64,000 bases of DNA from Methanorbis rubei (lineage in GTDB: Archaea > Halobacteriota > Methanomicrobia > Methanomicrobiales > Methanocorpusculaceae): positions 307,545 to 371,544 of the forward strand of contig NZ_JAWDKB010000001.1 in the NCBI RefSeq assembly GCF_032714495.1, in the 5' to 3' direction. Position 1 is the stretch's first letter. Each line of letters starts with the position of its first letter. A program made the position numbers and the translations under genes. The notes below the pieces were generated by a model. The model saw only the letters and a list, made by a program, of their open reading frames with translations. It had not been told where the DNA came from and did not search any database. This document shows, one piece after another, positions 43,766 through 53,094 of the stretch.

Positions 43766-44863
43766 TTACTTCGCGTTTGCGGCATAGTGTTCTATTTCGC
43801 ATGCGGCAACCATGTTTCCTGCGTCATCAAGCATGGAGACTGCGCCGTGACCGCAGCAGATCAGGAGTTTTTTTCCTTTCGTCTTGAGTTCGTCGTCGAG
43901 TTCTTTTGCGATGCGCATGAGTTCGTGGCGTTCGGTTCTGGCAATGGTGCTGTTGACGTTGACGCTGGTGACGAGATAGTCTGCGATGGAGCAGTAGTCT
44001 CTGCGGGCTTTGGTCATGGTGGCAAGGTTGATCAGTGCATCGCTGGTGAAGAGAAGACCAACGTCCTTTTCGTAGAGAAATATTTGTCCTGCGATGTGGC
44101 CGCCAAGGCTTTCCCAGATTTCAAAATGCATCCCGCCGAACTCAAGTTCATCGATCACGGGAAAGAGTCCGTGCATTTTCTTTGGCTCTGTGCTGCAGAG
44201 TTCAACTGAGTCCGGGACATTCATTTGGGAGAAGGTGTTGATGGTGGTGGTGTAGGAGCGCTCCAGTTCTTTGTGCTGGGTCTCGGATCCAAATCCCCGC
44301 GTTCCTGCATCAAGGATCTGTTTTGTTACCGGATGCATGATTGGTTTTACCGGCAAAAATCCTGCGGCTCCGCAGTGATCAGCGTCTGCGTGCGTGCAGA
44401 CAACTTTTTTGACGCCTGCAAAACCTTCGATGCCGAGAGTTTTCAGCATTGTTTCAACGTCATGATAACTACAGCCGTATCCGGTGTCAAGAACCATGTC
44501 TCCATCCGGTGTTCTGAAGAGGTTGACGTTTCCCCCTCCTGGGAGTTGTATGGACCAAAGCTCGCGATCTCTCCCGAGTGAAATTTTCTGATAATCGGCG
44601 GTGAAGTTTTCTCCGGTATTTGCCGAGAGGTAGAGACCGATGTTTTCCATGATCTGCATGGCTTCTTTTGGATCTTTTCCAAGTTCCACCAGTTGTTCGA
44701 CCGCTGCTTCTGTTTCTTTGAAGTAGGCTTCTGCCTCTCTGTCATTCAGTATGGATATGTAGGGGCGAATCCGCTGCTGAAACGTTTCGTCAATGTAGGG
44801 TGATTTTTTTCCCTGAGTCTCGTTTGACGGAGTCATTGTTTGAGTAGTATTGGTCTTTTTCAA
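43766..44863 (-). CDS. Metallo-beta-lactamase-fold hydrolase
   Basis: 365 residues. A helical N-terminal extension of about 110 residues precedes the MBL fold: DGDMVLDTGYG, metal motif CTHADADHCGAAGF, MHFEIWESLGGHIAGQIFLYEKDVGLLFTSDALI, and a late His in LICCGHGAVSM. There is no flavodoxin domain, so it is not an FprA. Substrate unknown. Downstream in-frame ATG (residue 10) may be the true start. Confidence 0.82.
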   Translation of the reverse strand: MKKTNTTQTMTPSNETQGKKSPYIDETFQQRIRPYISILNDREAEAYFKETEAAVEQLVELGKDPKEAMQIMENIGLYLSANTGENFTADYQKISLGRDRELWSIQLPGGGNVNLFRTPDGDMVLDTGYGCSYHDVETMLKTLGIEGFAGVKKVVCTHADADHCGAAGFLPVKPIMHPVTKQILDAGTRGFGSETQHKELERSYTTTINTFSQMNVPDSVELCSTEPKKMHGLFPVIDELEFGGMHFEIWESLGGHIAGQIFLYEKDVGLLFTSDALINLATMTKARRDYCSIADYLVTSVNVNSTIARTERHELMRIAKELDDELKTKGKKLLICCGHGAVSMLDDAGNMVAACEIEHYAANAK

Positions 44864-45420
44864 TAATATGTTTTACACGTTTTTCTGCGGTTCTGAGGGG
44901 TGTCGTGATGGCTTTGTTTGTGTCCGCGGTAACTTTTACGTATATCAATATGAGGTTTATTGTGATGTGATTGTTTGTATTTATTTTTGGTTGGCACTCA
45001 TTTTTGTTGGTATTTTTGTGTTCGTGCTGTGATGTGATCAAAATATTTCACGGTGATTGGGGTAGTGATGAGCTTCTTTGCGATGCAGTAGGAAATATTT
45101 CGTAGCTGAAAAAAAATTTGATGCTGTGAATATTTTTCATTATGATTTTTTTTTCGCGTTGTTTCGTGTGGTTCGTGTTTCAAATAATCACGAGTGAGGC
45201 ATTCTGAAAAAAATTATTCTAATTCGCGAATGCATGGGTTATTCACAATCACCATCGGTAAAGGATGCCTCTTTTCATGACTGAATTCACTTAACGTCAG
45301 ACTCGCACAAACCAACGTATAATTCTCTCCGATTTTCTCGATTTATCTTACATCTCACTTTTTCCATAATTCAAATCATCTCAGAGTCCTGAAACTCATC
45401 ACAACGGGTATTCAAAAACA
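44864..45420. other. Long intergenic region with a half family D element
   Basis: No convincing gene. The segment 45155-45195 (TTTCGTGTGGTTCGTGTTTCAAA.AATCACG) matches the right arm of the family D element at 60 kb. The region before it (45040-45110) has loose word similarity (AAATATTTCG) but no left arm. The rest is AT-rich. It leads into the candidate small transcript below. Confidence 0.45.
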
Positions 45421-45422
45421 TT

Positions 45423-45690
45423 ATATATTATTATGACTTACTATTAGTAATCAACTCTGAAGGAGTTGTCCCCTAAAAATCAAAAGGATGGTGATGCAAA
45501 AAGTCTCAATTAAAAAAACCCAGCCAGTTACAATCCAGATGCCGGCCTGACAACGTTACCACCATAAAACCGGCCAATCCAAACACTCATACTCTCTTCA
45601 ATAATTCAGACAGCACAACCACACCACACACACCCAAAACAGTCTGAATCAATAAAATACAAACCTGCGGATGGCCACACCCATCCGCAA
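45423..45690 (+). ncRNA. Candidate structured small transcript
   Basis: A strong TATA, TATATATTA (45423-45430), is followed by three clean hairpins. The first is CAACTC/GAGTTG (45452-45468), at the expected transcript start. The second is ATTCAGAC/GTCTGAAT (45604-45611/45642-45649), enclosing 30 nt made almost only of C and A. The third is TGCGGATGG/CCATCCGCA (45666-45674/45681-45689), followed by A-run. A 20-codon frame lies between the first two. It may be an mRNA for a small peptide or a non-coding RNA. It ends 8 bp from the Kef-like stop. Confidence 0.4.
45488..45550 (+). CDS. Possible 20-residue peptide
   Basis: ATG GTG ATG ... TGA encodes a 20-residue basic peptide (contains VSIKKTQPVTIQMPA). 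AAAAGGATGGTGATG may act as ribosome site for the second ATG (45494). It sits 60 nt downstream of a strong TATA box and after a leader hairpin. Nothing recognised; chance is possible because the frame is so short. Confidence 0.3.
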   Translation: MVMQKVSIKKTQPVTIQMPA

Positions 45691-45697
45691 AAAAAAG

Positions 45698-47755
45698 TTA
45701 TTCCTCCTTTTCTGTCTTTTCCGTAAACATCGGAAGAATATCTGTGATTGCTTTCCGGTCACCGATAACAACTGCCGTATCGCCTGCTTCAAGCACCGTG
45801 TTTCCGTCAGGTGCCACAACCGCATCCGTGTCCTCGCTGCGCCGCACCGCGATAACTGATATGCCGTGGTTTGCCCGCAGATGAACATCAGACAGCCTCA
45901 TTCCGGCAATTTCACAGTTGTCTCCAACTCTGATCTGCTCAATTGAGTTGCGGTTTGTTGAGTCCTTTTCCTCAGTCCGTATCGCACGCAGATGAATCGC
46001 ATCAAACCAGCTGCCCGACTTTTCTGTTTTCTCATCATGCGCACTTCCCACATCGATGTACTGATCATAGAGATCATTTCTGATCTGCTTCACGTACTGA
46101 TCCTGGTCCTGCTGCGGAACCTGTTCGTTCGCAAGAATTCTGCGGAAGATCTGCAGAGCCGCCTCACGCTCATCCACAATCACTTCGTCAGCACCCAGAC
46201 GGTAAAGTTCCTGAGTCTCGGAAATAAACCTGGACCTTGTGATGATGTTGATGTGCGGATTCATTCTGCGAACAGTTGTAACAATTGCCTTGATTGCTTC
46301 CATGTCAGGAATCGTGATAACAATCGAACGCGCCTTCATCACGCCTGCATATTCAAGGATTGAGTCACGTGTTGCGTCGCCGTAGACAATTCTTTCGCCG
46401 CGTTTCTTCTCGCGGTTTACCGTCTCGGCGTTCAGCTCAAGAATAAGGTAGGGAATCTCCACCCGTTTCAGAGCTTTCGACACATACTGCCCTGCAAGAC
46501 CATATCCCACCACAATCACATGCTCCTTGGGTTTGATCTCGCAATTTTCTGCCTCCTCTTCCTCCTCGAAAATGTTTCCTCCCGGTACCTTTGGCCTGAC
46601 CAGCCTTTTTGCAATCGCAGGACCTGCATTCACCGCGAACGGCGTAATCGCCATGGTCACAATGGTGATCGCAAGGAATACCTGATAGACATCCTGCGTT
46701 AAAATGCCTGACGACAGACCGGTGGATCCCAAAATGAATGAGAACTCACCAATTTGCGAAAGGCCGATTGCCGAGAGAATCGCTGCAGCTCCAGTTATAC
46801 CAATTGCTCTCACACTCACGATGTTGATGAGTGTCTTTCCAAACATCAGAACAACCGCAAGCACAATGATCAGCACAAGGTGTTCCATGACGTACTGCAG
46901 GTTCAGCATCATACCGATCGAGACAAAGAAGAAACTTGTCAGGAGGTCACGGAACGGCAGAATCTGTCCGATAACTTCGTGGCTGTAATCGGATTCAGAG
47001 ATTGCAATTCCTGCGAGGAATGCACCAAGCGCAAGAGAGACACCGTTTAAGGACATCAGCCAGGCGATACCGAAACAGATGGCAACGATTGAAATGATGA
47101 AGAGTTCCTTGCTCCGGGTTAAGGCAACTCTTGTCAGGAATTTTGGCACAAGGAAGATGGCTCCAACGAGAACGATTGCGAGGATAACCATACCCATACC
47201 GAAGTTCAGGAGGGAACCAACCAAATCTGTGTCTGAAGTTCCGGCAAGGAGTGGAACCATCAGCATCATGGGGATGACGTTTAAATCCTGGAAGATAAGC
47301 AGGCCAAGCGCAATTCTTCCATGTTTTGTGTCAACCTCGCCGCTGTTCTGGTACAGGTTCATGATAACGGCGGTTGATGAGTGCGCAACTAAGAATCCTA
47401 TAAATATTGCGACGTTCGAGTCAAATCCGACCGAGACCATGACGGCCCAGACGGCTGCCGTGGTGAGCACCAGCTGGAGGGTACCTCCTACCAGCACGAT
47501 CTTTTTCATTGAGAGAAGGCTCTTCAATGACATCTCAAGACCGATGGTGAACATCAGGAGGATAACACCAAGTTCAGCTAAGAGTGATACCTGTTCTTCG
47601 GTGACCAGACCAAGGCCCGCAGGACCTACGATGATACCGGTAATGAAATAGCCGATAATAAACGGCATACGCAGGCGTCTGCCTACGAAAAGAACGGCAA
47701 TGGCGCACGCGAGTACTACCACCACCGACATAATTAGTTCTGATTGTGCGTCCAC
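45698..47755 (-). CDS. CPA2 cation/proton antiporter with TrkA-N and TrkA-C domains
   Basis: 685 residues. An N-terminal Kef-type membrane domain of about 12-13 helices (PFIIGYFITGIIVGPAGLGLV; AHSSTAVIMNLYQ; GLLIFQDLNVIPMMLMVPLL; GAFLAGIAISESDYSHEV). Then a RCK/TrkA-N domain (HVIVVGYGLAGQYVSKAL, YGDATRDSILEYAGV) that binds NAD(H) or nucleotide. A TrkA-C domain follows near the end (GDNCEIAGMRLSDVHLRANHGISVIAVRR). Likely exports K+ or Na+ in exchange for protons under nucleotide control. Plasma membrane. Confidence 0.93.
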   Translation of the reverse strand: MDAQSELIMSVVVVLACAIAVLFVGRRLRMPFIIGYFITGIIVGPAGLGLVTEEQVSLLAELGVILLMFTIGLEMSLKSLLSMKKIVLVGGTLQLVLTTAAVWAVMVSVGFDSNVAIFIGFLVAHSSTAVIMNLYQNSGEVDTKHGRIALGLLIFQDLNVIPMMLMVPLLAGTSDTDLVGSLLNFGMGMVILAIVLVGAIFLVPKFLTRVALTRSKELFIISIVAICFGIAWLMSLNGVSLALGAFLAGIAISESDYSHEVIGQILPFRDLLTSFFFVSIGMMLNLQYVMEHLVLIIVLAVVLMFGKTLINIVSVRAIGITGAAAILSAIGLSQIGEFSFILGSTGLSSGILTQDVYQVFLAITIVTMAITPFAVNAGPAIAKRLVRPKVPGGNIFEEEEEAENCEIKPKEHVIVVGYGLAGQYVSKALKRVEIPYLILELNAETVNREKKRGERIVYGDATRDSILEYAGVMKARSIVITIPDMEAIKAIVTTVRRMNPHINIITRSRFISETQELYRLGADEVIVDEREAALQIFRRILANEQVPQQDQDQYVKQIRNDLYDQYIDVGSAHDEKTEKSGSWFDAIHLRAIRTEEKDSTNRNSIEQIRVGDNCEIAGMRLSDVHLRANHGISVIAVRRSEDTDAVVAPDGNTVLEAGDTAVVIGDRKAITDILPMFTEKTEKEE

Positions 47756-47807
47756 CTGTTAATCCTCCACTATTTTCAGGGACATTTTTTCACTTTTTAA
47801 TGAGAGA

Positions 47808-48026
47808 ATGCACAAAACAGGCATGCCTTTGGTATGTTCTGTGTTGAGTATTCTGTCATTACCAAGGATGCTTCCCGGAGATGATGTTTTGGTGGAACTT
47901 TTTATGCAAGTAATCAGTAAAAAACTCTCTGTAGACAGAGATGCCTTGAAAAAAATTGCTTTTGTTTCTGATGATTTTTGGCCGAATGATTTTTCAATAT
48001 TTTTTGGTGAAGAAAACTTCATATGA
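47808..48026 (+). CDS. Small orphan frame, doubtful
   Basis: 72 codons with a protein-like stretch (DDVLVELFMQVISKKLSVDRDALKKIAF). An opposing 87-codon frame covers the same bases. No ribosome site is evident and no family is recognised. It could be a gene remnant or a short real gene ahead of the two small membrane proteins. Confidence 0.25.
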   Translation: MHKTGMPLVCSVLSILSLPRMLPGDDVLVELFMQVISKKLSVDRDALKKIAFVSDDFWPNDFSIFFGEENFI

Positions 48027-48056
48027 AATAAACTTCATATATTCTTTCAGAGGATC

Positions 48057-48524
48057 ATGAAGATTACTAAGCGACTGTTTTCCCTGTGTATGATTTTCAT
48101 ATTTTTTTTGTTCTGCGGAATTTTAGGGCTGTTGTTGGAGTCTCTCTCTCCGAATGTTCCGCCCGGCCCCGCGTTGAGCGGCGTAACCTATGGAATTATT
48201 GGTGTTGTTGTCGGAGGATGTTTTATTCTCGGATGCCTCTTTCGATACCGGCGTGATCCTGCTGAGATGAAGGTTGATGATAAGCCGTATCAGGATGAAC
48301 GCTGGCTTCGCGTGCAGGAAAAGGGAGCGTCATCTGCATTTTATGTAGTTCTTGGACTCCTTTTCCTCTGTATCGTCTATGTGCAGTACATCTGTGAGAT
48401 ATTTCTCGGAGTCAGCGACATGGTGATTGTTGAAAATGTGTCCAGAATGTTTTTGTTTCTGATGGTTCTTTCTGTTGGCGCTCTGATCGTGTTTGTCATT
48501 CATTACTACTATGCAAAGGTGTGA
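48057..48524 (+). CDS. Small four-helix membrane protein, DUF2178-like
   Basis: 155 residues with about four hydrophobic helices (LFSLCMIFIFFLFCGILGLLL; YGIIGVVVGGCFILGCLF; AFYVVLGLLFLCIVYVQYI; MFLFLMVLSVGALIVFVIHYY). Between helices 2 and 3 comes QDERWLRVQEKGASSAF, the DER-x-x-x-I/V-x-x-K motif seen in DUF2178-type proteins that travel with XRE regulators. Six bp before a second protein of the same layout; the XRE regulator follows. Function unknown. Confidence 0.7.
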   Translation: MKITKRLFSLCMIFIFFLFCGILGLLLESLSPNVPPGPALSGVTYGIIGVVVGGCFILGCLFRYRRDPAEMKVDDKPYQDERWLRVQEKGASSAFYVVLGLLFLCIVYVQYICEIFLGVSDMVIVENVSRMFLFLMVLSVGALIVFVIHYYYAKV

Positions 48525-48530
48525 GATATT

Positions 48531-48977
48531 ATGACATCTCTTTACTATCTTGAACGCTACACCGTTCTTGCCGCAGGTTTTCTTGCCTGCGGGGCCTTGA
48601 GTCTGCTTCTCTCGCTTGCAGACGATACTGCCCAGTTTCCCTACACATCCATTCTGTTTCTCGGGATGGGAGTTGCTGCGGTAGCATATGTTCTGAAAAA
48701 CCACAGAAACAGAACTGACTCTTCCGGAAATCTGGTGTTCCCCAAACTCGACGATCGCGAGCTGCTTATTGTCATGAAATCATCCTGGGCTGCGCAGGAG
48801 ATTGCAGCAATAATACTGCTGTTTGCCGCGCTCAATGCCGGACCGATTCTTGATATCCTCGCAGGAGATGTTTCTTACGCGGTAGTTTCTGCGGTGCGGG
48901 TACTTCTGTTGGGTTTGTTTGTTGTTCTGATGGCGGTTTACCTGATTGCTCATGCATACTTTGAACGAAAGGTGTAA
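48531..48977 (+). CDS. Small four-helix membrane protein, paralogue
   Basis: 148 residues, four helices (TVLAAGFLACGALSLLLSLA; SILFLGMGVAAVAYVL; EIAAIILLFAALNAGPIL; VLLLGLFVVLMAVYLIAHAYF). The charged loop LDDRELLIVMKSSWAAQE occupies the place of the DERWLRVQEK motif in the upstream gene, so it is a divergent copy. Co-transcribed with the preceding gene and probably the regulator. Confidence 0.65.
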   Translation: MTSLYYLERYTVLAAGFLACGALSLLLSLADDTAQFPYTSILFLGMGVAAVAYVLKNHRNRTDSSGNLVFPKLDDRELLIVMKSSWAAQEIAAIILLFAALNAGPILDILAGDVSYAVVSAVRVLLLGLFVVLMAVYLIAHAYFERKV

Positions 48978-49081
48978 TCTCGGTGAAGATTGAAAACTGC
49001 GAAAACCTGTCAGGTACGTTTCCAAAAGTTGGAAGGACGGCAAGGCTATGTTCCTCACTGCCAAAATAATTAGGATATATC

Positions 49082-49303
49082 ATGGATAACAGAATCCGGG
49101 AGCTGCGTGCCACACGCAGCATGACCCAGCAGGAGCTGGCCGATGCGGTCTTGGTATCCTCCCGGACAATTATCTCTCTGGAAAAAGGGCAGTATAATCC
49201 TTCAGTCCTGCTTGCCCACAAAATTGCATGCATCTTTGATCTCCCGATCGAAGAGGTGTTCATCTTCTCAGCAGATGATGAGCCGGAACCGGTGAAAAAA
49301 TGA
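49082..49303 (+). CDS. XRE-family HTH regulator
   Basis: 73 residues, a bare helix-turn-helix: NRIRELRATRSMTQQELADAVLVSSRTIISLEKGQYNPSVLLAHKIACIFDLPIEEVFIF. This YdaS/YozG-like form usually controls the membrane-protein genes beside it. Its stop overlaps the ATG of the protease gene (ATGA), which is unusual and links regulator and exported enzyme. Confidence 0.92.
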   Translation: MDNRIRELRATRSMTQQELADAVLVSSRTIISLEKGQYNPSVLLAHKIACIFDLPIEEVFIFSADDEPEPVKK

Positions 49304-50652
49304 TCCGTCGTCTCATATATCTCGTTCTTCTCGTTTGCATCATCATGTCTTCGGCTGCCGGGGCACTCCCCGCGTCCTTTGACCTGCGTGATGCAGATGC
49401 CGTGACTCCTGCAAAGTCGCAGGGAGATACCAACACCTGCTGGGCGTTTGGTGTGGTGAACGCCGCCGAGTCAAACATCATCTCAAAAGGTCTTGCAGAT
49501 GCGGACTCTCTTGACCTCTCGGAGCTGCACCTCGCCTACTTTGCCTACAGCCGCGACGATGTCAGTGCCCAAAAGGGGCTCGAAGGACTTCGCGGCGACT
49601 TCATCAGTCTCTCTGATGACAAATCCTATCTGGAAGCAGGAGGCAACGAACTGTTCGCAACGTTTGCTCTCGCATCATGGTTCGGGTTTGTGAACGAATC
49701 TGTTTCTCAAAATCTTTCGGCCCTTGACCCCTCGCTTGCGCATGCCGAGGACTCATACTATCTCGTGAACTCCTCATGGCTCAAGTTCAGCGAACCGGAC
49801 GCGATCAAACGCATGCTGATGAAAACCGGAGCAGCATCTGTTGGCCTCTACTCAAACGACTCCTACTACCGCAACGACACCTTCGCTTACTACTGCTTTG
49901 ATCGCACGGAAAGTTCCCACACCGTCGGGCTGGTCGGATGGGATGACAACTTTTCCAAAAATAATTTTACCGAACTTCCTCCGGGAGACGGAGCATGGCT
50001 GATGAAGAACAGCTGGGGGCAGGAGTTTGGGGACAACGGATTTTTCTGGGTCTCGTACTATGACACCTCGCTTGACAACGCTGTGTTTTATGATGTCGTC
50101 CCTGCCGAAACGTTCGATCACAACTATCAGTATGACGGCGGCATTCTGCCGACATCAATGCCGGTTGTTTCAAACGACAGCTACGAGATAACAATCTCTG
50201 CCGCGAACCGCTTTACTGCGAAAGGATATGAGTCCCTTCGTGCGGTCTCGTTTTTCACCTTCAACAAAAATGTCTCGTATGAGATTTTTGTCTCAACCAA
50301 TGGAATCAAACAAGGCAGCGCTCTCAAAAGAGTGGTGAGCGGAACTGCGAAAATTCCCGGGTATCATACGATTACGCTTCCCCGTCCGCTTTTCCTGCAC
50401 CCGAACGAATCCTTTGCCGTCACCGTCACGCTTCATGCGCCCTCCGGCACTTCGGACTTTTTTGAAAATCCAGGGCTTTCCCTGCCGCTGGATCTCACCC
50501 AGCGTCATCAGATATTTATCTCAACCTCGGTGTCCGAAGAAAACCAGAGTTATTTGTTTGATGAGGATGAAAGAGCGTGGACCGATATTGGTGCGCACGG
50601 CGATGTGAACGTGAGGATCAAGGCGTTCACCACCGACGCTGGCACGCGATGA
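49300..50652 (+). CDS. Secreted papain-like (C1A) cysteine protease
   Basis: 450 residues. Signal peptide (LIYLVLLVCIIMSSAAGALP), then a C1A domain. Oxyanion/nucleophile segment PAKSQGDTNTCWAFGVVNAAES (Cys about 49), His in ESSHTVGLVGWDDNF, Asn in WLMKNSWGQEFGDNGFFWVSY. There is no propeptide of usual size. A C-terminal beta domain (YESLRAVSFFTFNKNVSYEIFVS) resembles the lectin-like domain found after C1A in methanogens. Acts outside the cell. The stop codon is the TGA of the GATGAAACGCG end of a repeat element. Confidence 0.9.
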   Translation: MIRRLIYLVLLVCIIMSSAAGALPASFDLRDADAVTPAKSQGDTNTCWAFGVVNAAESNIISKGLADADSLDLSELHLAYFAYSRDDVSAQKGLEGLRGDFISLSDDKSYLEAGGNELFATFALASWFGFVNESVSQNLSALDPSLAHAEDSYYLVNSSWLKFSEPDAIKRMLMKTGAASVGLYSNDSYYRNDTFAYYCFDRTESSHTVGLVGWDDNFSKNNFTELPPGDGAWLMKNSWGQEFGDNGFFWVSYYDTSLDNAVFYDVVPAETFDHNYQYDGGILPTSMPVVSNDSYEITISAANRFTAKGYESLRAVSFFTFNKNVSYEIFVSTNGIKQGSALKRVVSGTAKIPGYHTITLPRPLFLHPNESFAVTVTLHAPSGTSDFFENPGLSLPLDLTQRHQIFISTSVSEENQSYLFDEDERAWTDIGAHGDVNVRIKAFTTDAGTR

Positions 50653-50851
50653 AACGCGAAGAACGCGAATAAAAAATCGCCAAAGGCGATTTTTAAGAAG
50701 TTATTAAATAACTTATTTTCAGATTAATCTATGCTCTCAGAAAAATATTGGTAATTTTTTTCAAAAATCGCCATTGGCGATTTTTTATTCGCGCTATTCC
50801 GCGAAGCGGTGAGCAGGCCGAAGGCATGCGATTCGCGCTATTCGCGTTTCA
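50650..50851. repeat. Family A element, copy 4
   Basis: Left end TGAAACGCGAAGAACGCGAATA (its TGA is the protease stop) and right end CGCGCTATTCGCGTTTCA. Inner inverted unit AAAAATCGCCAAAGGCGATTTTT / AAAAATCGCCATTGGCGATTTTT. The 32-nt module is inserted in the right arm (50799-50830) with ATT on both sides. The centre only partly resembles copy 1. Confidence 0.82.
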
Positions 50852-50857
50852 CAAAGC

Positions 50858-51040
50858 TCATATACCGCAGGATGAACAGCCGCCGCTTCGAAGCAGGCGC
50901 TCGGTCAGCTGCCCGGTCTGGAGTTCAAGATCAGATACCCGTTCACGAAGCTCCAGATTCTCCTTCTCCAGAATAAGGATCATCCCTTCCAGCCGTTTGA
51001 GTTCATGAGAAATTGCGTCGCTGTCAAGTTCCTGTGTCAT
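50858..51040 (-). CDS. Small coiled-coil protein with C-terminal CSSCG
   Basis: 60 residues from ATG 51040. Heptad pattern ISHELKRLEGMILILEKENLELRERVSDLEL predicts one coiled coil; it ends SGGCSSCGI. Divergent from uvrB with a 104-bp promoter gap. Unknown function; a metal- or thiol-bridged dimer is an inference. Confidence 0.65.
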   Translation of the reverse strand: MTQELDSDAISHELKRLEGMILILEKENLELRERVSDLELQTGQLTERLLRSGGCSSCGI

Positions 51041-51144
51041 AGAAGTGGTGTTCGTCTGAATAGTATATAGATGTGGAGATACCGACCCCCTGATGCCGCA
51101 TTCCCACACACTAATAGCACCTCACACCAAGATTACTACTACAA

Positions 51145-53079
51145 ATGGCTGGCATGTTTGAGATCTCCTCCCCCTTTGCTCCCCGTGGCTCGCAGCCGGA
51201 AGCAATCGCCGAACTCACCGATGGAATTCTGGACGGCGAACAGTATCAGACACTGCTTGGCGTGACGGGTTCTGGAAAAACCTTCACCATCGCAAATGTT
51301 GTCGCCAACGTGCAGAGGCCGACCTTGGTGCTTGCCCACAACAAAACCCTCGCTGCCCAACTTTACAATGAGTTCAAGGAATTTTTCCCGAACAATCATG
51401 TCGAGTACTTCATCTCCTACTATGACTACTACCAGCCCGAGTCCTACATCGCCAAAAAAGATCAGTACATCGAAAAGGATGCACAAATCAACCCGAAAAT
51501 CGAGATGATGCGGCTTGCGGCGACCGCGTCTTTGCTCTCCCACAGAGATACTATAATAGTGGCTTCGGTCTCCTGCATCTATGGTCTGGGTAACCCTGAA
51601 AACTTCAAAAATCTCGGGTTTGAACTCCGCACCGGTCAGAAGATCGGCAGGACCGAAATTCTCGAAAAACTCATCAGTATTTTGTTCGAGAGAAATGATC
51701 TTGAACTGATGCCCGGCCGATTCCGCGTGAAAGGGGATACGATCGATGTCATTCCCGGTTACTTCAACGACATCATCAGAATCGAACTGTTCGGTGATGA
51801 GATCGAACGGATCTCTGAGGTGGATAAAAATACCGGCAAGGAAAAAGAGCGGCTTGAGTACTTCTACGTCTATCCGGCGCGCCACTTCGTCACGCCCGAG
51901 TCTGAGCGGCAGCGAAGCCTTGCATCCATTCGATCTGAACTTGACGAAGTTCTCGCAGAAGGAAAGCTCGACGATCTCTCTGCTCACCGTCTGCGTCAGC
52001 GGACGCAGTACGATATTGAGATGATTGAAGAGACCGGCTCCTGCAAAGGCATCGAGAACTACTCCCGTCACTTCGATGGACGAGCCGCAGGCGAGAAACC
52101 GTTCTGTCTGCTTGATTACTTCCCTGATGATTTTCTGCTGGTGATTGATGAGAGCCATCAGTCGCTGCCGCAGGTCCGGGGAATGTACAACGGCGATCAC
52201 TCAAGAAAAATGTCGCTGGTTGAGTACGGGTTCCGGTTGCCGAGCGCATTTGACAACCGTCCTCTGAAGTTTGATGAGTTTGAGAAGTATATGCGTCAGG
52301 TGATCTTTGTCTCGGCAACGCCGGGCGAGTACGAGTTGTCCCACTCGGGCGATGTGGTCGAGCAGATCATCAGGCCGACCGGCCTTGTGGATCCAGTTGT
52401 CGAGGTGCGGCCCATTAAAGGTCAGACTGATGACATCATCAGAGAAATTCAGGCGGTGATCGCGAGAGGCGACCGTGCGCTTGTTACGACGCTGACGAAG
52501 AAGCTTGCCGAGGAGCTGACCGAGTATCTTGCGCAGCAGGGGATTAAGACTCGGTATCTTCACTCTGAGATTCAGTCGCTTGAGCGGACCGAGCTTATCC
52601 GTCAGCTGCGGCTTGGTCTGTTTGATGTGCTGGTGGGTATCAATCTGCTTCGTGAGGGTCTTGATATTCCCGAGGTTGGATTTATCGGAATTCTTGACGC
52701 TGATAAGGAAGGGTTCCTGCGTGATTCGCGGAGTCTGATTCAGATCATCGGCCGTGCGGCACGCAATGCCGAGTCGCGGGTGGTTTTGTATGCTGACCGC
52801 ATGACCGATTCCATGCGTGTTGCGATGTCAGAAACCGCCCGCAGACGCGAGATGCAGATTGCGTTCAATGCCGAGCATGACATTGTGCCAAAAACGATCA
52901 AAAAACCGGTCCGCGAGAAGGAGGTTGACATTACGGATGTCAAACATCTGCCGAAGTCGGAGATTCCAAATCTCATCATCGAGCTTGAGGCTGAGATGAA
53001 GGCAGCCGCCGCAGGTCTTGACTTTGAGAAAGCAATTGCACTTCGCGACAGGGTCAAGGAGCTGCGGAACGGGTTGTGA
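51145..53079 (+). CDS. uvrB: Excinuclease ABC subunit B
   Basis: 644 residues. Helicase motifs GVTGSGKTFTIANV (Walker A, residues 33-46), YYDYYQPESYI (beta-hairpin start), LLVIDESHQSLPQ (DEAD-like) and NLLREGLDIPEVGF. The UvrC-binding tail LEAEMKAAAAGLDFEKAIALRDRV closes it. Nucleotide excision repair with UvrA and UvrC, which are not in this window. Typical of methanogens that carry a bacterial UvrABC system. Confidence 0.97.
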   Translation: MAGMFEISSPFAPRGSQPEAIAELTDGILDGEQYQTLLGVTGSGKTFTIANVVANVQRPTLVLAHNKTLAAQLYNEFKEFFPNNHVEYFISYYDYYQPESYIAKKDQYIEKDAQINPKIEMMRLAATASLLSHRDTIIVASVSCIYGLGNPENFKNLGFELRTGQKIGRTEILEKLISILFERNDLELMPGRFRVKGDTIDVIPGYFNDIIRIELFGDEIERISEVDKNTGKEKERLEYFYVYPARHFVTPESERQRSLASIRSELDEVLAEGKLDDLSAHRLRQRTQYDIEMIEETGSCKGIENYSRHFDGRAAGEKPFCLLDYFPDDFLLVIDESHQSLPQVRGMYNGDHSRKMSLVEYGFRLPSAFDNRPLKFDEFEKYMRQVIFVSATPGEYELSHSGDVVEQIIRPTGLVDPVVEVRPIKGQTDDIIREIQAVIARGDRALVTTLTKKLAEELTEYLAQQGIKTRYLHSEIQSLERTELIRQLRLGLFDVLVGINLLREGLDIPEVGFIGILDADKEGFLRDSRSLIQIIGRAARNAESRVVLYADRMTDSMRVAMSETARRREMQIAFNAEHDIVPKTIKKPVREKEVDITDVKHLPKSEIPNLIIELEAEMKAAAAGLDFEKAIALRDRVKELRNGL

Positions 53080-53094
53080 TACTTTCTGACTTTG

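Noticed and set aside
47759..48022. 87-codon minus-strand frame downstream-facing from the antiporter
   Set aside because: Opposes another small frame, has Ser/Lys-rich low-complexity composition and no ribosome site.
51139..52200. 353-codon minus-strand frame opposite uvrB
   Set aside because: uvrB is unambiguous on the other strand; this frame has no recognisable fold.
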